From positions 1-59,008 of the forward strand of contig JASLWR010000016.1 in assembly GCA_030740765.1 (NCBI GenBank): a stretch of 59,008 nucleotides of DNA, given 5' to 3'. This document shows, piece by piece, positions 44,134 to 52,599 of the stretch. The DNA comes from Thermoplasmatota archaeon (GTDB lineage Archaea; Thermoplasmatota; Penumbrarchaeia; JASLWR01). The notes below the pieces were generated by a model. It was not told the origin of the DNA. It searched no databases and saw only the letters and a list, made by a program, of their open reading frames with translations. The position numbers and the translations under genes were made by a program. Each line of letters opens with the position of its first letter. Position 1 is the first letter of the stretch.

Positions 44134-44312
44134 TTTTGTTTTGAATTATTCCAATAATAATAAATCAACGACTTGTTTATACCGAAATCAATCGACTTTA
44201 CAATATCAGTATTTATATTATTTATAGATACGCTGTTCATGTATGTAAAACCACCCATATACATATTTCCAATCAATTCCCGCAAGGAGATAGCGCGGCC
44301 AGGTGATATCGT
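44134..44312. promoter_or_regulatory. Divergent promoter region
   Basis: On the minus strand GGTATAAAC (around 44176-44184) lies about 45 bp from the giant-protein start. On the + strand GGTGATATCG precedes the TTG start at 44313 by five bases. Nothing else is evident. Confidence 0.4.
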
Positions 44313-45119
44313 TTGAAAAATACGGTACTTGAGGATTTTTTTCCCCTAGAAGAGACTCAAAGTGGAAAGGGCGATGGGGAAAATGAAAATAAACAGAACG
44401 ATATCGTCTCATCCGAAACCTTGGATATGGAGAACATAAAAAGGTTTTTTTCGGAAGAACTTGAACGTTTCAGATCATTAGACGTGGGAAAGGTGAAATT
44501 GATCGTATATGAATATTCCACCATCAAGTATACAATAAGGGAGAAACGAGGGCGAATTTTCTTCAAAATATGCGACATATATCTCATGGCAAGCCCGAAT
44601 GTGTTCCGGGCAGTTTGCAGGAAAATGCTAAGGCACTATCTTAACCGGAAAAACACTGCCGCCGACGAAACGCTTTACAAGAACTTTACACGGAACCCGG
44701 AAGTTATGAAGAGATGGAAGACCATCAGACTAGAGAGAGGGAGGGGTAAAGATATTTTACCACCCAAGGGGAAAAAATACGATCTCGAGGAAATTGCCCG
44801 GAGAGTGATTATAAAATATTTCCCGGATAATTTCCCACTGCCCAGGCTCGGATGGTCGCTAAGACGGGCAAAGCGAAGGTTCGGCCATTATGACCGGGAT
44901 CTCCACACGGTCGTGGTCTCAAGATTTCTGGATTCTCCAAGCATACCGAAGTACCTTGTTGAATATATTCTATACCATGAGTTTCTGCATATCAAGCATG
45001 GGGAGGTACTCGTAGGTGACAAGACATGGGTGCATACCAGTGAGTTCCATAAAGACGAGAAGAATTTCCACCGTTATGCTGATGCAAAAAAGCTGCTGAA
45101 AAAAATTGTAAATGGATAG
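44313..45119 (+). CDS. SprT/YgjP-like zinc metallopeptidase
   Basis: A 268-aa soluble protein with the zinc motif HEFLH at residues 222-226 (YHEFLHIKHGE) and a probable third ligand in HTSEFHKDEKNF. The preceding GWSLRRAKRRFGHYD and VVVSRFLDSPSIPKYLVEY match the beta strand and helix of YgjP/SprT-like (M48/WLM) peptidases. The N-terminal 120 residues are charged and not recognised. The TTG start is supported by GGTGAT five bases upstream; no better start is near. It converges on the ClC gene. Confidence 0.85.
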   Translation: MKNTVLEDFFPLEETQSGKGDGENENKQNDIVSSETLDMENIKRFFSEELERFRSLDVGKVKLIVYEYSTIKYTIREKRGRIFFKICDIYLMASPNVFRAVCRKMLRHYLNRKNTAADETLYKNFTRNPEVMKRWKTIRLERGRGKDILPPKGKKYDLEEIARRVIIKYFPDNFPLPRLGWSLRRAKRRFGHYDRDLHTVVVSRFLDSPSIPKYLVEYILYHEFLHIKHGEVLVGDKTWVHTSEFHKDEKNFHRYADAKKLLKKIVNG

Positions 45120-45150
45120 GTATGAATACTTCCCAACCAGTGTCCTGCGG

Positions 45151-46428
45151 TCATTTCAGTTTGTTCCACCTGATCTCGTGATATATCGTATATTTCTTCC
45201 CGAATATGTAACCGATGAGGGCACCTACAACGGACGGAAGAATAGCGACAGGCCCGAAAAGTTCTATTGAGATGAGGGCCGATGCAAGCGGAATGTTGAG
45301 TGTTGTACAAAGTGAAGCGCTTATTCCAACTGCTGCCAGTATCACCGGGTGTGGAAAAGAGCTTAGCGATGCGATAAGCAGCCCCATCAGGTTCCCGATG
45401 AACATGATGGGCATGAAAAGACCACCACTACCACCGGTACCGGTAATGAAGGCCGTTGCAATTATTACAGTCAGGATTACGCCGGTCAACGTTATGATAT
45501 GAAGGTCGGTGGATTCTATAATTCTGGTGTATCCGCCGCCCACCACGCCCATTGATCTCATGGTGGTGAACAACGGAGCCATGAGGACAGCAGCAATTAG
45601 CATGCCCATGGACGGTTCTAGCCAGTTTCGGCCTTTCCACGACCAGGATAGAAAAAAGTCGTGTACGTTCTGGTATAATCGGATATAGAGAATGTTAAGG
45701 GCGGTCACTATGAGAGCTGTAGCGATAACATAGAGCATTATCTCGGGACTTATTTCCGGGAGTGACCCGCCAAGAAAAATAATTGATGTGCGGAAACCGA
45801 CCCATAAAGCCAGCAGATATGCGGCAATACTGGAGATTAGGCAGTAGAAGAACCTTCGATACAATATCCGATCACCGTAAACAACTTCAACGGCGAATAC
45901 AGCGGCGCCCAAGGGAGCCCCGAGAAGTGTCGATAAGGCCGCTGCCATACCGCAAAGCGCAAGTGTTTTTCTGCTGTCATCGTCGATTTTTAGGAACCTC
46001 TCGACATAGCCGGAAATAGAATTCCCGAGAAGGGTTGAAGGGCTGACAAGGCCATTTGGACTCCCGGACCCCACAGTTATAATCGTGGCAATGAACTTTA
46101 TGAAACCGGTCCTCTTTCTGAGTTTCCCTTCCCTCTTATGAAAGGCTGCGATGACAACATGAGCGCCGGGCCCCTGAGCCTCGGGTGCCAGCCGATGGAC
46201 TATGAGTCCCACTACAAGACCCCCCAGCAGCATGGGAGGAATGATCCAACCCCTGCCCAGATAGGGGGAAAGAAATTCGGCTTGCGATACCAGACTAAAA
46301 TATTCCGTCGTGAGCCAAGAGAGTGAGATAATTATAGGAACAACCAGGACCCCTATCATGAGAGATAATAAAATCATTTTCATACCGTGGGCTGTGACGG
46401 ATACTATCACGTCTTTTTCATCCGGCAT
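45151..46428 (-). CDS. ClC-family chloride channel/transporter
   Basis: A 425-aa multi-spanning membrane protein. The selectivity motif GSGSP (residues 120-124) is followed by N-G-L-V-S-P; the gating Glu of transporters (in GxEGP) is replaced by Val128. The second motif G-G-S-G-G-L-F-M-P is conserved. ALCGMAAALSTLLGAPLGAAVFAVE, typical of the family, is present. CBS domains are absent. Loss of the gating glutamate suggests passive anion conduction rather than proton exchange (inference from the family). It reads toward the metalloprotease gene. Confidence 0.9.
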   Translation of the reverse strand: MPDEKDVIVSVTAHGMKMILLSLMIGVLVVPIIISLSWLTTEYFSLVSQAEFLSPYLGRGWIIPPMLLGGLVVGLIVHRLAPEAQGPGAHVVIAAFHKREGKLRKRTGFIKFIATIITVGSGSPNGLVSPSTLLGNSISGYVERFLKIDDDSRKTLALCGMAAALSTLLGAPLGAAVFAVEVVYGDRILYRRFFYCLISSIAAYLLALWVGFRTSIIFLGGSLPEISPEIMLYVIATALIVTALNILYIRLYQNVHDFFLSWSWKGRNWLEPSMGMLIAAVLMAPLFTTMRSMGVVGGGYTRIIESTDLHIITLTGVILTVIIATAFITGTGGSGGLFMPIMFIGNLMGLLIASLSSFPHPVILAAVGISASLCTTLNIPLASALISIELFGPVAILPSVVGALIGYIFGKKYTIYHEIRWNKLK

Positions 46429-46822
46429 ACGAGTTAGTATTATTTGGTGGTATAAAACATTATCTCAACTTTTTCAGCGATTGTGCAGATCCGGAGGGTG
46501 TCTCCGTAGTATAATATGACCAAGTTCAATGATCGATAATATTATTGATCCTAGTTACTAATGATGCGGCATTGGCAAAATTCTTTGTTATCTTCCAACT
46601 GAAAATTCCATTGGAAGTAAAAGTAGTACGATCCACGAGCAAATTTCTCCAGCCGAAAAGGAAGTTTGTCGGGAACCCTTTAAATCTCGGGGTTCCATTT
46701 TTCCAAAACATCCCTTATTAGTTATAATTACTTCGGATTTTTTACCTTCAACGAGATATATTTTTATACCTTGAGGAAAAACCACAAAAGGTTTAACATT
46801 CAAGGATTTCATTGCTCGGTTA
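46429..46822. other. 394-bp divergent intergenic region
   Basis: It contains a CCGGAGGG word (near 46493), the palindrome GATCGATAATATTATTGATC (46531-46550) and the hairpin CTTCCAA/TTGGAAG (around 46592-46617). A TATA-like ATATATTTTTATA (46756-46768) lies 55 bp before the next gene. A minus-strand ORF spans it but shows no family resemblance. Confidence 0.45.
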
Positions 46823-47755
46823 ATGATGACGAAATCAGCCATCGCTCTGAAGAAATTCTGCAACAGCAAGAAGTTCTATAATAACGCCATCAGGGACCTA
46901 CGGGGAAATCTTATGGGAGACAACCTCGGAGCCCTGGAGAACCAATACAGGGCGGCAAAGACAGTTCATGAGATATTGATTGATAAATTGAACATTCACA
47001 CTTCAGATGTTCTGGCTGAAAAGAAAAATCTCCGTCCAGGTGGGGACGATACGGTTTCAAGAAAGAAAGCTGAAGTACTGGCAATAATAAAAGAATACAG
47101 GGACCGATACGTAAGGGAGCCTACCGGACTTAAGGAGATTATTTCCGTTACACTACTGAGAAAAGAGGTTCAAACCACGAAGATTATTCCTGCAAAGGAT
47201 GTTCTCACCAACCTTCAGGAAGGGATCGGCAACCTATTGGAGTACACCAGTGAAGACCTGTTCAAGGTACCTCTTCGGCTAATGGACTATCATCTCATTA
47301 TAGATAACGAACAGATCAGGAATCAACTGATAAAATGTTTCAGAGACATAGATAAAGGCGAATACAAGGAAGCAATAAAGAGGTGCGCACTTGGCTTCTC
47401 CATATCTCTCGAGAAACAGAGGCAGAAGCTGAATTATCTCATGGAGCGTCAGGAGCTATCAACTGCAATGTTCTTTCTCGATTCTCCCGATACATTGTAT
47501 TACAAGTTCCAGGATTACAATTTCATACTCATGGCCCTGCAGGTGGACCTCAGCAAATATAAACTATTTGAAAAGATCATCCCCACGGTAATGATAAACG
47601 ATGAGGACCGTGAAAGCGGCGTATCCATTACGATCTCGGATTATCTGGATGAGCGGTGGATCAACCTGAAATGGGCATTGTACTGTTTCAATTTCGTAAC
47701 CGAGACGGTGCTTATGTGGGAAAGCATGAATTTAAAGAAAAGTTTAACTCACTAA
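46823..47755 (+). CDS. Conserved-looking hypothetical protein, all-helical
   Basis: A 310-aa soluble protein, not recognised. It is predicted mostly helical and rich in Lys, Glu and Leu, with no signal peptide, TM or Cys-pair motifs. A segment around residues 180-210 (IDKGEYKEAIKRCALGFS) has the look of HEPN or DUF4145-type helical pairs, a weak resemblance only. Its last four bases overlap the convergent DUF89 gene. A TATA-like site lies 55 bp upstream. Confidence 0.6.
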   Translation: MMTKSAIALKKFCNSKKFYNNAIRDLRGNLMGDNLGALENQYRAAKTVHEILIDKLNIHTSDVLAEKKNLRPGGDDTVSRKKAEVLAIIKEYRDRYVREPTGLKEIISVTLLRKEVQTTKIIPAKDVLTNLQEGIGNLLEYTSEDLFKVPLRLMDYHLIIDNEQIRNQLIKCFRDIDKGEYKEAIKRCALGFSISLEKQRQKLNYLMERQELSTAMFFLDSPDTLYYKFQDYNFILMALQVDLSKYKLFEKIIPTVMINDEDRESGVSITISDYLDERWINLKWALYCFNFVTETVLMWESMNLKKSLTH

Positions 47756-48639
47756 CTTTCTTCTGGCATCCAACCGGGCAGTACCAGTTTGGCGGCATTG
47801 ATTTCAACCGGGAGACCGAGAGCGCTGGCTACCGGGAGACACTTGGTCCTCAGAAGGAAAGCTGTCGCAACAAGAATTTTTTCGGAAAATGCTTCGAAAT
47901 TCGCCATTCCTTTGGATATTATCAAGTCTGCCGAATTTATTTCATTAAGCAAGTCCGCAGGAATGTTATTCATATCCAATCCCACGGCAAATACACCTGT
48001 TGTAAGCACCCGGTCTACAATCTTTCCCAGCTGGAATTCCTCAACGTCCTTAATGGTGGCGTCGGTGAGTATCGGCTCTCCCTTTACAACCAAAACCACC
48101 CGGCAGCCGCGCTCTTTGAGGTGCTCCAACAGAAGCTGGTCCAGCACTACCTCGCCGCAGTTATCGGTAAAATAAATTATTTTATTTCCATTTTTTAAGT
48201 ACGGCTTGATACGGTCAAGGTCGTTGTGGCCGAGACCTTCCGACAGTAATAAATCGAAATTATCCGAGAGAGCGGAGGGAGTCTTCCACCGTTCAGATAT
48301 ACCAAAGTCCATAACGTTACCTGTAACTGAAACCACCATCGCCGATTCCAGCGGATCGGAACTGTTACGGATGAAATCTCTGGCTCGCGGTAGAAGTGAG
48401 ACCGCCACACGGTTAGATTCTTCCTTCATCTCGTAGTATGGATCGAAACCCAGCATGTCGTGGCTTTTCTTGTGGACGATGGTGGCCAGTTCGGCAGAGC
48501 ACACGTCGGGATCGTATCCTTCGGCCAGAATTTCGAGGCACGCCTTAATGATATCCGGCCCGTTTTTTGTATCTTTTAACTCGGACTGGTACCGGATACG
48601 CTCCAGAAGACAGGGGACGCAAATTGTGGTTATCTTCAT
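47752..48639 (-). CDS. DUF89/ARMT1-like damage-control phosphatase
   Basis: A 295-aa cytosolic protein of the DUF89 metal-dependent phosphatase family, which removes phosphate from damaged or over-phosphorylated sugar metabolites. Marks: N-terminal CVPCLLER, SVTGNVMDFG, YFTDNCGEVVLDQLLLE (acidic metal site), VKGEPILTDAT and SKGMANFEA. The CxxC near the N-terminus is characteristic of the archaeal/bacterial subgroup. I chose the ATG at 48639 because AAGGA lies six bases upstream; 48645 and 48681 are in-frame alternatives. Confidence 0.85.
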   Translation of the reverse strand: MKITTICVPCLLERIRYQSELKDTKNGPDIIKACLEILAEGYDPDVCSAELATIVHKKSHDMLGFDPYYEMKEESNRVAVSLLPRARDFIRNSSDPLESAMVVSVTGNVMDFGISERWKTPSALSDNFDLLLSEGLGHNDLDRIKPYLKNGNKIIYFTDNCGEVVLDQLLLEHLKERGCRVVLVVKGEPILTDATIKDVEEFQLGKIVDRVLTTGVFAVGLDMNNIPADLLNEINSADLIISKGMANFEAFSEKILVATAFLLRTKCLPVASALGLPVEINAAKLVLPGWMPEES

Positions 48640-48686
48640 TTTCATTCCTTCGCTGACTTGCCTGAATGACGATAATCCCATATTAA

Positions 48687-49589
48687 CTATTTTATTACGG
48701 GAACGAATACCTCCAATCCAGCCGGTATAACAGAAATATCAAACTTCTTCGCGCAATAATACTCGCCGTCCAACTGAGCCACTATCTCGACAGTTGAGCG
48801 AATAGTAAGCTTTTTGCATTTTTCATAATCCACTTCCGGTAATTTTAAAATTCTACCTTTCTTCACCTTGTTGAGATGCATGAAGAACCTTATCTTCGAG
48901 ATGGATTCGATACTTACCAGACAAAGAGAGCCATCGCAAATATCCGCCATGGGAGCTATCACGAAATCCCCACCGAAGGTTGTCCCGTTTGCGATACTCA
49001 CCAAAAAAAACTTCTTATGGTACTTTTTACCATCGATCTCAACCTTAAGGGGAATACTCTTGTAATGCATGATGGTATGAAACAGAGCTTTTGAGTAGAA
49101 CGATTTCCCTTTCTTCGTTTTAGCCTTGCATCGAAGCTGGTGCATCCGCGCTCCCACCGCCGCGTCGAAACCCACACCCATGATATTCATGAAATATCTT
49201 TCGTTACAGCGCCCGACGTCGATCTTTTTCGTTGTACCCTTTATGATAGTCGAAACGCTCTTTTCGAGCTCCGGGCTTATGAGAAGCGGTTTTATAAGAT
49301 CGTTTCCGGAGCCCGAGGGTACGATTCCAATTTTTGCCCTAGCTCCGCACTTCATCATGCCGCTTATGACCTCGTTTATAGTCCCGTCACCACCCACGAC
49401 CAGAATGGCCGAACTATTTTTCGATACGCGTTTTGCGATCTCGGAAGCGTGGAGGGGTGTATCCGTATAGAACGTTTTGTAAACAATATTCGCTTGTTTC
49501 AGCTCATTTGTTAGATAAGAAACTCGATCTTTCACATCGTGTTTTCCGGCAAAGGGATTGGCGATGACGGAATATTTTTGTGAGTTCAT
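48687..49589 (-). CDS. Diacylglycerol-kinase-like lipid kinase (YegS/DagK family)
   Basis: A 300-aa protein with the DAGK catalytic motifs: VIANPFAGK near the N-terminus, VVGGDGTINEVISG and IVPSGSGNDL. NIMGVGFDAAVG marks the C-terminal beta domain. It transfers phosphate from ATP to a lipid, probably an archaeal glycerolipid or diacylglycerol-like molecule (family knowledge; the exact lipid is inferred). It lies upstream of the DUF89 gene on the same strand with about 47 bp between. Confidence 0.92.
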   Translation of the reverse strand: MNSQKYSVIANPFAGKHDVKDRVSYLTNELKQANIVYKTFYTDTPLHASEIAKRVSKNSSAILVVGGDGTINEVISGMMKCGARAKIGIVPSGSGNDLIKPLLISPELEKSVSTIIKGTTKKIDVGRCNERYFMNIMGVGFDAAVGARMHQLRCKAKTKKGKSFYSKALFHTIMHYKSIPLKVEIDGKKYHKKFFLVSIANGTTFGGDFVIAPMADICDGSLCLVSIESISKIRFFMHLNKVKKGRILKLPEVDYEKCKKLTIRSTVEIVAQLDGEYYCAKKFDISVIPAGLEVFVPVIK

Positions 49590-49852
49590 TGGTCCCCTGA
49601 ACGTTATTTTGTTAATTATTGTTTGCCCAAACCTGTTTGATGAGATTATAACGGGAGAAGGATTTAATTTGAGTCGATATCTGAAAGGGATTTCTCCAAA
49701 AAACGGATTTGATATATATGGAAAAAAGTATGTTGAAGTTTTCAGGACCCAGGCCCATAAAAAAGAACATGGATTCCCTTGAATTTCACATGAAGGTGAC
49801 CCTAATTGCTCACCATAGTTTCAAGCAAATAGATGTCAAAATATTTGAGTTT
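49590..49852. other. Intergenic region, no feature seen
   Basis: About 260 bp upstream of the lipid kinase. It is A/T-rich, with no ORF of convincing composition, no clear hairpin and no SD-start pair. Confidence 0.4.
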
Positions 49853-50014
49853 TCAAGTAGGAACGTACTTTCTGCCTCTCACCCATCTATTGGCCTGACG
49901 GGTAACGATCTTCCGGTTGATTGGTATTCGAAGCTCTCTTGGCAGCTCAGCTTCGCAGAAGAAACAGAATTTCGTGTTTTTTAGATTATCCTTATGGCAT
50001 TTTCCGCAGTTCAT
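49853..50014 (-). CDS. Small zinc-ribbon protein, 53 aa
   Basis: On the minus strand the ATG at 50014-50012 follows GGAG by about eight bases and a TATA box further up. The product has C-G-K-C (3-6) and C-F-F-C (17-20), a compact zinc ribbon, then a basic tail (NRKIVTRQANRW, VRGRKYVPT). The basic half suggests nucleic-acid binding. The family is not recognised. The promoter, SD and paired cysteines together support it as real. Confidence 0.6.
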   Translation of the reverse strand: MNCGKCHKDNLKNTKFCFFCEAELPRELRIPINRKIVTRQANRWVRGRKYVPT

Positions 50015-50068
50015 TTAGCACAACTCCTTTATGTTGTCGCATCGTCATATTGAATATATTAGTTTACA

Positions 50069-50084
50069 AGTATTTATAATTTAT
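50069..50084 (-). promoter_or_regulatory. TATA box of the small zinc-ribbon gene
   Basis: On the minus strand TATAAATTATAAATACT lies about 55-70 bp upstream of the ATG at 50014, leaving a leader of roughly 30 nt. Confidence 0.5.
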
Positions 50085-50140
50085 AGTACAATCCTCGAAG
50101 TGTTTTTCCCCAAAAAGTTTATTTTACCAAGGCGCACGAG

Positions 50141-50183
50141 GAGGTGAGTTATTATTATGAACTTTACCGGCCCGAAATGGTAA
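50141..50183 (+). other. Perfect Shine-Dalgarno followed by an 8-codon ORF
   Basis: GGAGGTGA-type site (GAGGAGGTGA, 50138-50147) precedes the ATG at 50157, which opens MNFTGPKW and stops at TAA (50181). It is either a leader peptide, the stub of a lost gene, or chance. Confidence 0.3.
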
Positions 50184-50390
50184 TCAGAAGTTTTTAAGTT
50201 TGAATGCCCAATTATCTTCGAGTGATCGCCAAAACTGATACAGTAGAGAACAAATAAATTCATAGAAAACATATGGTCCGACGAAACAGTGAGGCGGTAA
50301 AAAATCTGTGTCCTCTTTGTAATTATAATAAGAGGTTATATAAGCAAGTTTTTTCAATATATAATCAAGGGGTAAGGCAAAGTGACGTTT

Positions 50391-51074
50391 ATGAACCGTA
50401 CGACACCGGTTTTGATCATGGTCATACTGCTATTCATAATCACACCGAATTTTTTATCTCCGCCGGAAAAAGCCAGAAACAACTCTATCGAAATGCCAAA
50501 TAATTTTAACCATAGTCAGAATTCCACAACCAGATCAGGTGAATTAGACAATCCAAGCATAACAACAACGAACCTGCCGGAGGGCCATGTGGGAGTTCAA
50601 TATTCGCTTGAGCTGGAAGCTAAAGGCGGAGCCGGTTTTTACTCCTGGAGGATAGTATCGGGAAAACTACCCCCTGGCCTCCATCTTTCTGAAAAGGGTA
50701 TTATTTCAGGAGAACCCGAGACTGGAGGGAGATTCACTTCCGGGGTCCGACTGAGCGATTTAAATGAAAGTATTGACACAAAAATTTTTTCAGTCAATAT
50801 CAAAGCAGAACCGTCAACCACGATGCTTATCGCAGCAATCGCTGTGATTTTATTTGCTATTATCTTCCTTGTAGTTATGGCCATAAAAGAAGAGAGAGAG
50901 AGGAAGAAGAAAGAACCGCATATTCTGGAAACCGTTGTGGAAGAATGGGGAAAATCGGCTCATTTTCTGATAGATAAAGAATACGTAGGCAAGATGGTCA
51001 AGGTTGTCATCTTGAAGGAGGAAAAGGACAGTTGGTTCAAAAGAATATTTCCATGGAGAAATCGGCACGATTAA
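50391..51074 (+). CDS. He_PIG-like Ig protein with TM and cytoplasmic AbrB/DUF2080-like domain (copy 1)
   Basis: A 227-aa type I membrane protein. Signal peptide (about 4-22), Ser/Thr/Asn-rich linker, a putative-Ig (He_PIG) domain (about 60-135: GVQYSLELEAKGG, LPPGLHLSEKG, ISGEPE), a TM (about 145-166), a basic stretch, and a cytoplasmic end WGKSAHFLIDKEYVGKMVKV. That end matches the pattern GNSAxVxLPKEWxGKKVxV of DUF2080/AbrB-like swapped-hairpin domains. I chose the ATG at 50391 because GTGAC lies four bases upstream. Its paralogue starts 64 bp downstream. The pairing of an outer binding domain with an AbrB-like fold inside is unusual; its job is unknown. Confidence 0.7.
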   Translation: MNRTTPVLIMVILLFIITPNFLSPPEKARNNSIEMPNNFNHSQNSTTRSGELDNPSITTTNLPEGHVGVQYSLELEAKGGAGFYSWRIVSGKLPPGLHLSEKGIISGEPETGGRFTSGVRLSDLNESIDTKIFSVNIKAEPSTTMLIAAIAVILFAIIFLVVMAIKEERERKKKEPHILETVVEEWGKSAHFLIDKEYVGKMVKVVILKEEKDSWFKRIFPWRNRHD

Positions 51075-51137
51075 GTTTATTGAAAAAGGGAAATTGTAAA
51101 TGCAATCGAGTACAAAGTCTAATGTTTGGTGGGAACA

Positions 51138-51845
51138 ATGCAAAGGTCAGTAACGGCAATAGTCATGCTTATACTGCTGATTATTAGCGTAGCCAATGTC
51201 CTTCCAAACGTTGATAATAATCCTAATATCTCCATTGAAATTCAGAACGGTAAGGTCTGCCTTTATAATGGTTCAACCCGGTGGCAGGAATCCAACAATC
51301 CAGAAATTACGAGGAATGTTCTACCGCCAGGAGTTGTCGGGAATAAGTATTCGACTGAACTGGAAGCAACGAAGGGGTCCAGATCATATAACTGGAAGAA
51401 GGTAGGAGGTGATCTGCCGCCCGGATTATATCTATCGGAAGATGGATCTGTTTCGGGGGAACCAGAGTGGCACGGAACTTACGTTTTCTGGGTACGGGTC
51501 ACCGATTATGACGGCAATGTAGATACGGAGAAAATTTCTATCGAGATCAAGGAGAAACCAACAAGCTGTTTTGCTGCAATAGCTACAACTGCAATCATGC
51601 TCATTTTAATTGGATTAATTGTAGTTGCTGTTGTTTCGATGATGAGAATGAAATTCAATCAGTTTAATGAAGAACAACGGACTTTCGTGGCGAGGGTTGA
51701 AAAATTCGGCGACTCCGCCCATGTACGAATGAAAAAGGATCAAATCGGATCTAGGGTAAAAGTACTTATTCCTATGGATGATCCAGATAAAAAATCGGAT
51801 CTGATACTTACCACGCCACTGTTCATGAGAAGACGTATCCCATGA
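51138..51845 (+). CDS. He_PIG-like Ig protein with TM and cytoplasmic AbrB/DUF2080-like domain (copy 2)
   Basis: A 235-aa paralogue of the preceding gene with the same order: signal peptide, He_PIG domain (NKYSTELEATKG, LPPGLYLSEDG, VSGEPEWHG), TM (about 148-170) and cytoplasmic FGDSAHVRMKKDQIGSRVKV, then an 18-residue extension ending TTPLFMRRRIP. The ATG at 51138 has GGTGG five bases upstream; an in-frame TTG at 51126 is less likely. Cytoplasmic domains are better conserved in pattern than the outer linkers. The marR gene begins 111 bp downstream with its own promoter. Confidence 0.7.
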   Translation: MQRSVTAIVMLILLIISVANVLPNVDNNPNISIEIQNGKVCLYNGSTRWQESNNPEITRNVLPPGVVGNKYSTELEATKGSRSYNWKKVGGDLPPGLYLSEDGSVSGEPEWHGTYVFWVRVTDYDGNVDTEKISIEIKEKPTSCFAAIATTAIMLILIGLIVVAVVSMMRMKFNQFNEEQRTFVARVEKFGDSAHVRMKKDQIGSRVKVLIPMDDPDKKSDLILTTPLFMRRRIP

Positions 51846-51890
51846 TGATTGTTTCTGTGTTTGAATTTTCCATTCTCATTTTTCCAGAAA

Positions 51891-51900
51891 TTTATTTATA
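51891..51900 (+). promoter_or_regulatory. TATA box of the marR gene
   Basis: TTTATTTATA lies about 57 bp upstream of the GTG start at 51957, placing transcription start near 51925, next to the operator-like palindrome. Confidence 0.5.
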
Positions 51901-51927
51901 CCACCAAACATTTAGGTAGGCTAACTA

Positions 51928-51940
51928 TTAGACGTTCTAA
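51928..51940. promoter_or_regulatory. Operator-like palindrome in the marR promoter
   Basis: TTAGA-CGT-TCTAA is an inverted repeat that extends imperfectly outward (AACT/AGTT). It overlaps the expected transcription start of marR, the usual place for autorepression by MarR proteins. The assignment is inferred from position. Confidence 0.4.
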
Positions 51941-51956
51941 GTTATCCGGTGATCAC

Positions 51957-52409
51957 GTGACCGATGAAGCCATCTACTCGAAGGAACTGGCCGAGCGCAT
52001 GATACAGGTTATGCACCTGTTTGCCCATGCCGTAAAAAATAGATTGCAACCCCACGAGATGTGCATCGCCCCGAACCAACTTCATATTTTAAAGATGGTC
52101 TCCCACGGACCAATGACCATAAGCGAATTGGCCCGGGCGCATCATGTAAGCGCTCCCACCATGTCCAGTATCGTTGATAAACTCGAAAAAAAAGAATTGC
52201 TAAATCGTGAAAGGTCAAAAGAGGACCGCAGGGTCGTCCATGCTGGAATAACCCAAAAAGGTGAAGTCCTAATGTCCGAGACATTTACATTGTTTATAAG
52301 AGAGGTTTCCACCATTCTGGAACCAATGACACCCGAAGACAAAAAAATGGTCATGAAAGGATTTGATATACTCCACAAGGCCATAAGCGACGCTTTATCA
52401 ACAGACTGA
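51957..52409 (+). CDS. MarR-family transcriptional regulator
   Basis: A 150-aa winged-helix repressor. HLFAHAVKNRL, LHILKMVSHGPMTISELARAHHVSAPTMSSIVDKLEKKELL and RSKEDRRVVHAGIT (the wing with DxRxxx) are the classic MarR HTH. I chose the GTG at 51957, two bases after a perfect GGTGATC; upstream codons in the same frame read as non-coding sequence over a TATA box. It lies 190 bp before an RND exporter on the same strand, the standard regulator-pump pairing, so it probably responds to a hydrophobic compound (inference). Confidence 0.9.
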   Translation: MTDEAIYSKELAERMIQVMHLFAHAVKNRLQPHEMCIAPNQLHILKMVSHGPMTISELARAHHVSAPTMSSIVDKLEKKELLNRERSKEDRRVVHAGITQKGEVLMSETFTLFIREVSTILEPMTPEDKKMVMKGFDILHKAISDALSTD

Positions 52410-52484
52410 TCCAGCTAACACCATTAAAAAAGTTCTAATGAATTATGAAAAACCTCTTTTTTTAGAAAAAAAAGCGGACCAAAA

Positions 52485-52505
52485 CTGCTTTTTTAGAAAA
52501 AGCAG
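52485..52505 (+). terminator. A/T-rich hairpin between marR and the exporter
   Basis: CTGCTTTTT (52485-52493) and AAAAAGCAG (52497-52505) form a 9-bp stem with loop TAG. It may end the marR transcript or attenuate read-through into the exporter gene. Confidence 0.4.
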
Positions 52506-52599
52506 CCCCAAAAAAGAAAAGGAATTAGTTCACAAAACTGACGAAAAAGATCGACGGGATAGTCGGTATTTCCTATATGATGGAAAAAGAGTGATATCA

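Noticed and set aside
46588-46869. 93-codon minus-strand ORF in the ClC upstream region
   Set aside because: It overlaps the promoter and start of the gene at 46823, has no clear SD and no family marks. It could be real but I cannot support it.
49558-49984. Two + strand ORFs of 74 and 91 codons
   Set aside because: Neither has an SD or domain; the second is antisense to the better-supported 53-aa zinc-ribbon gene.
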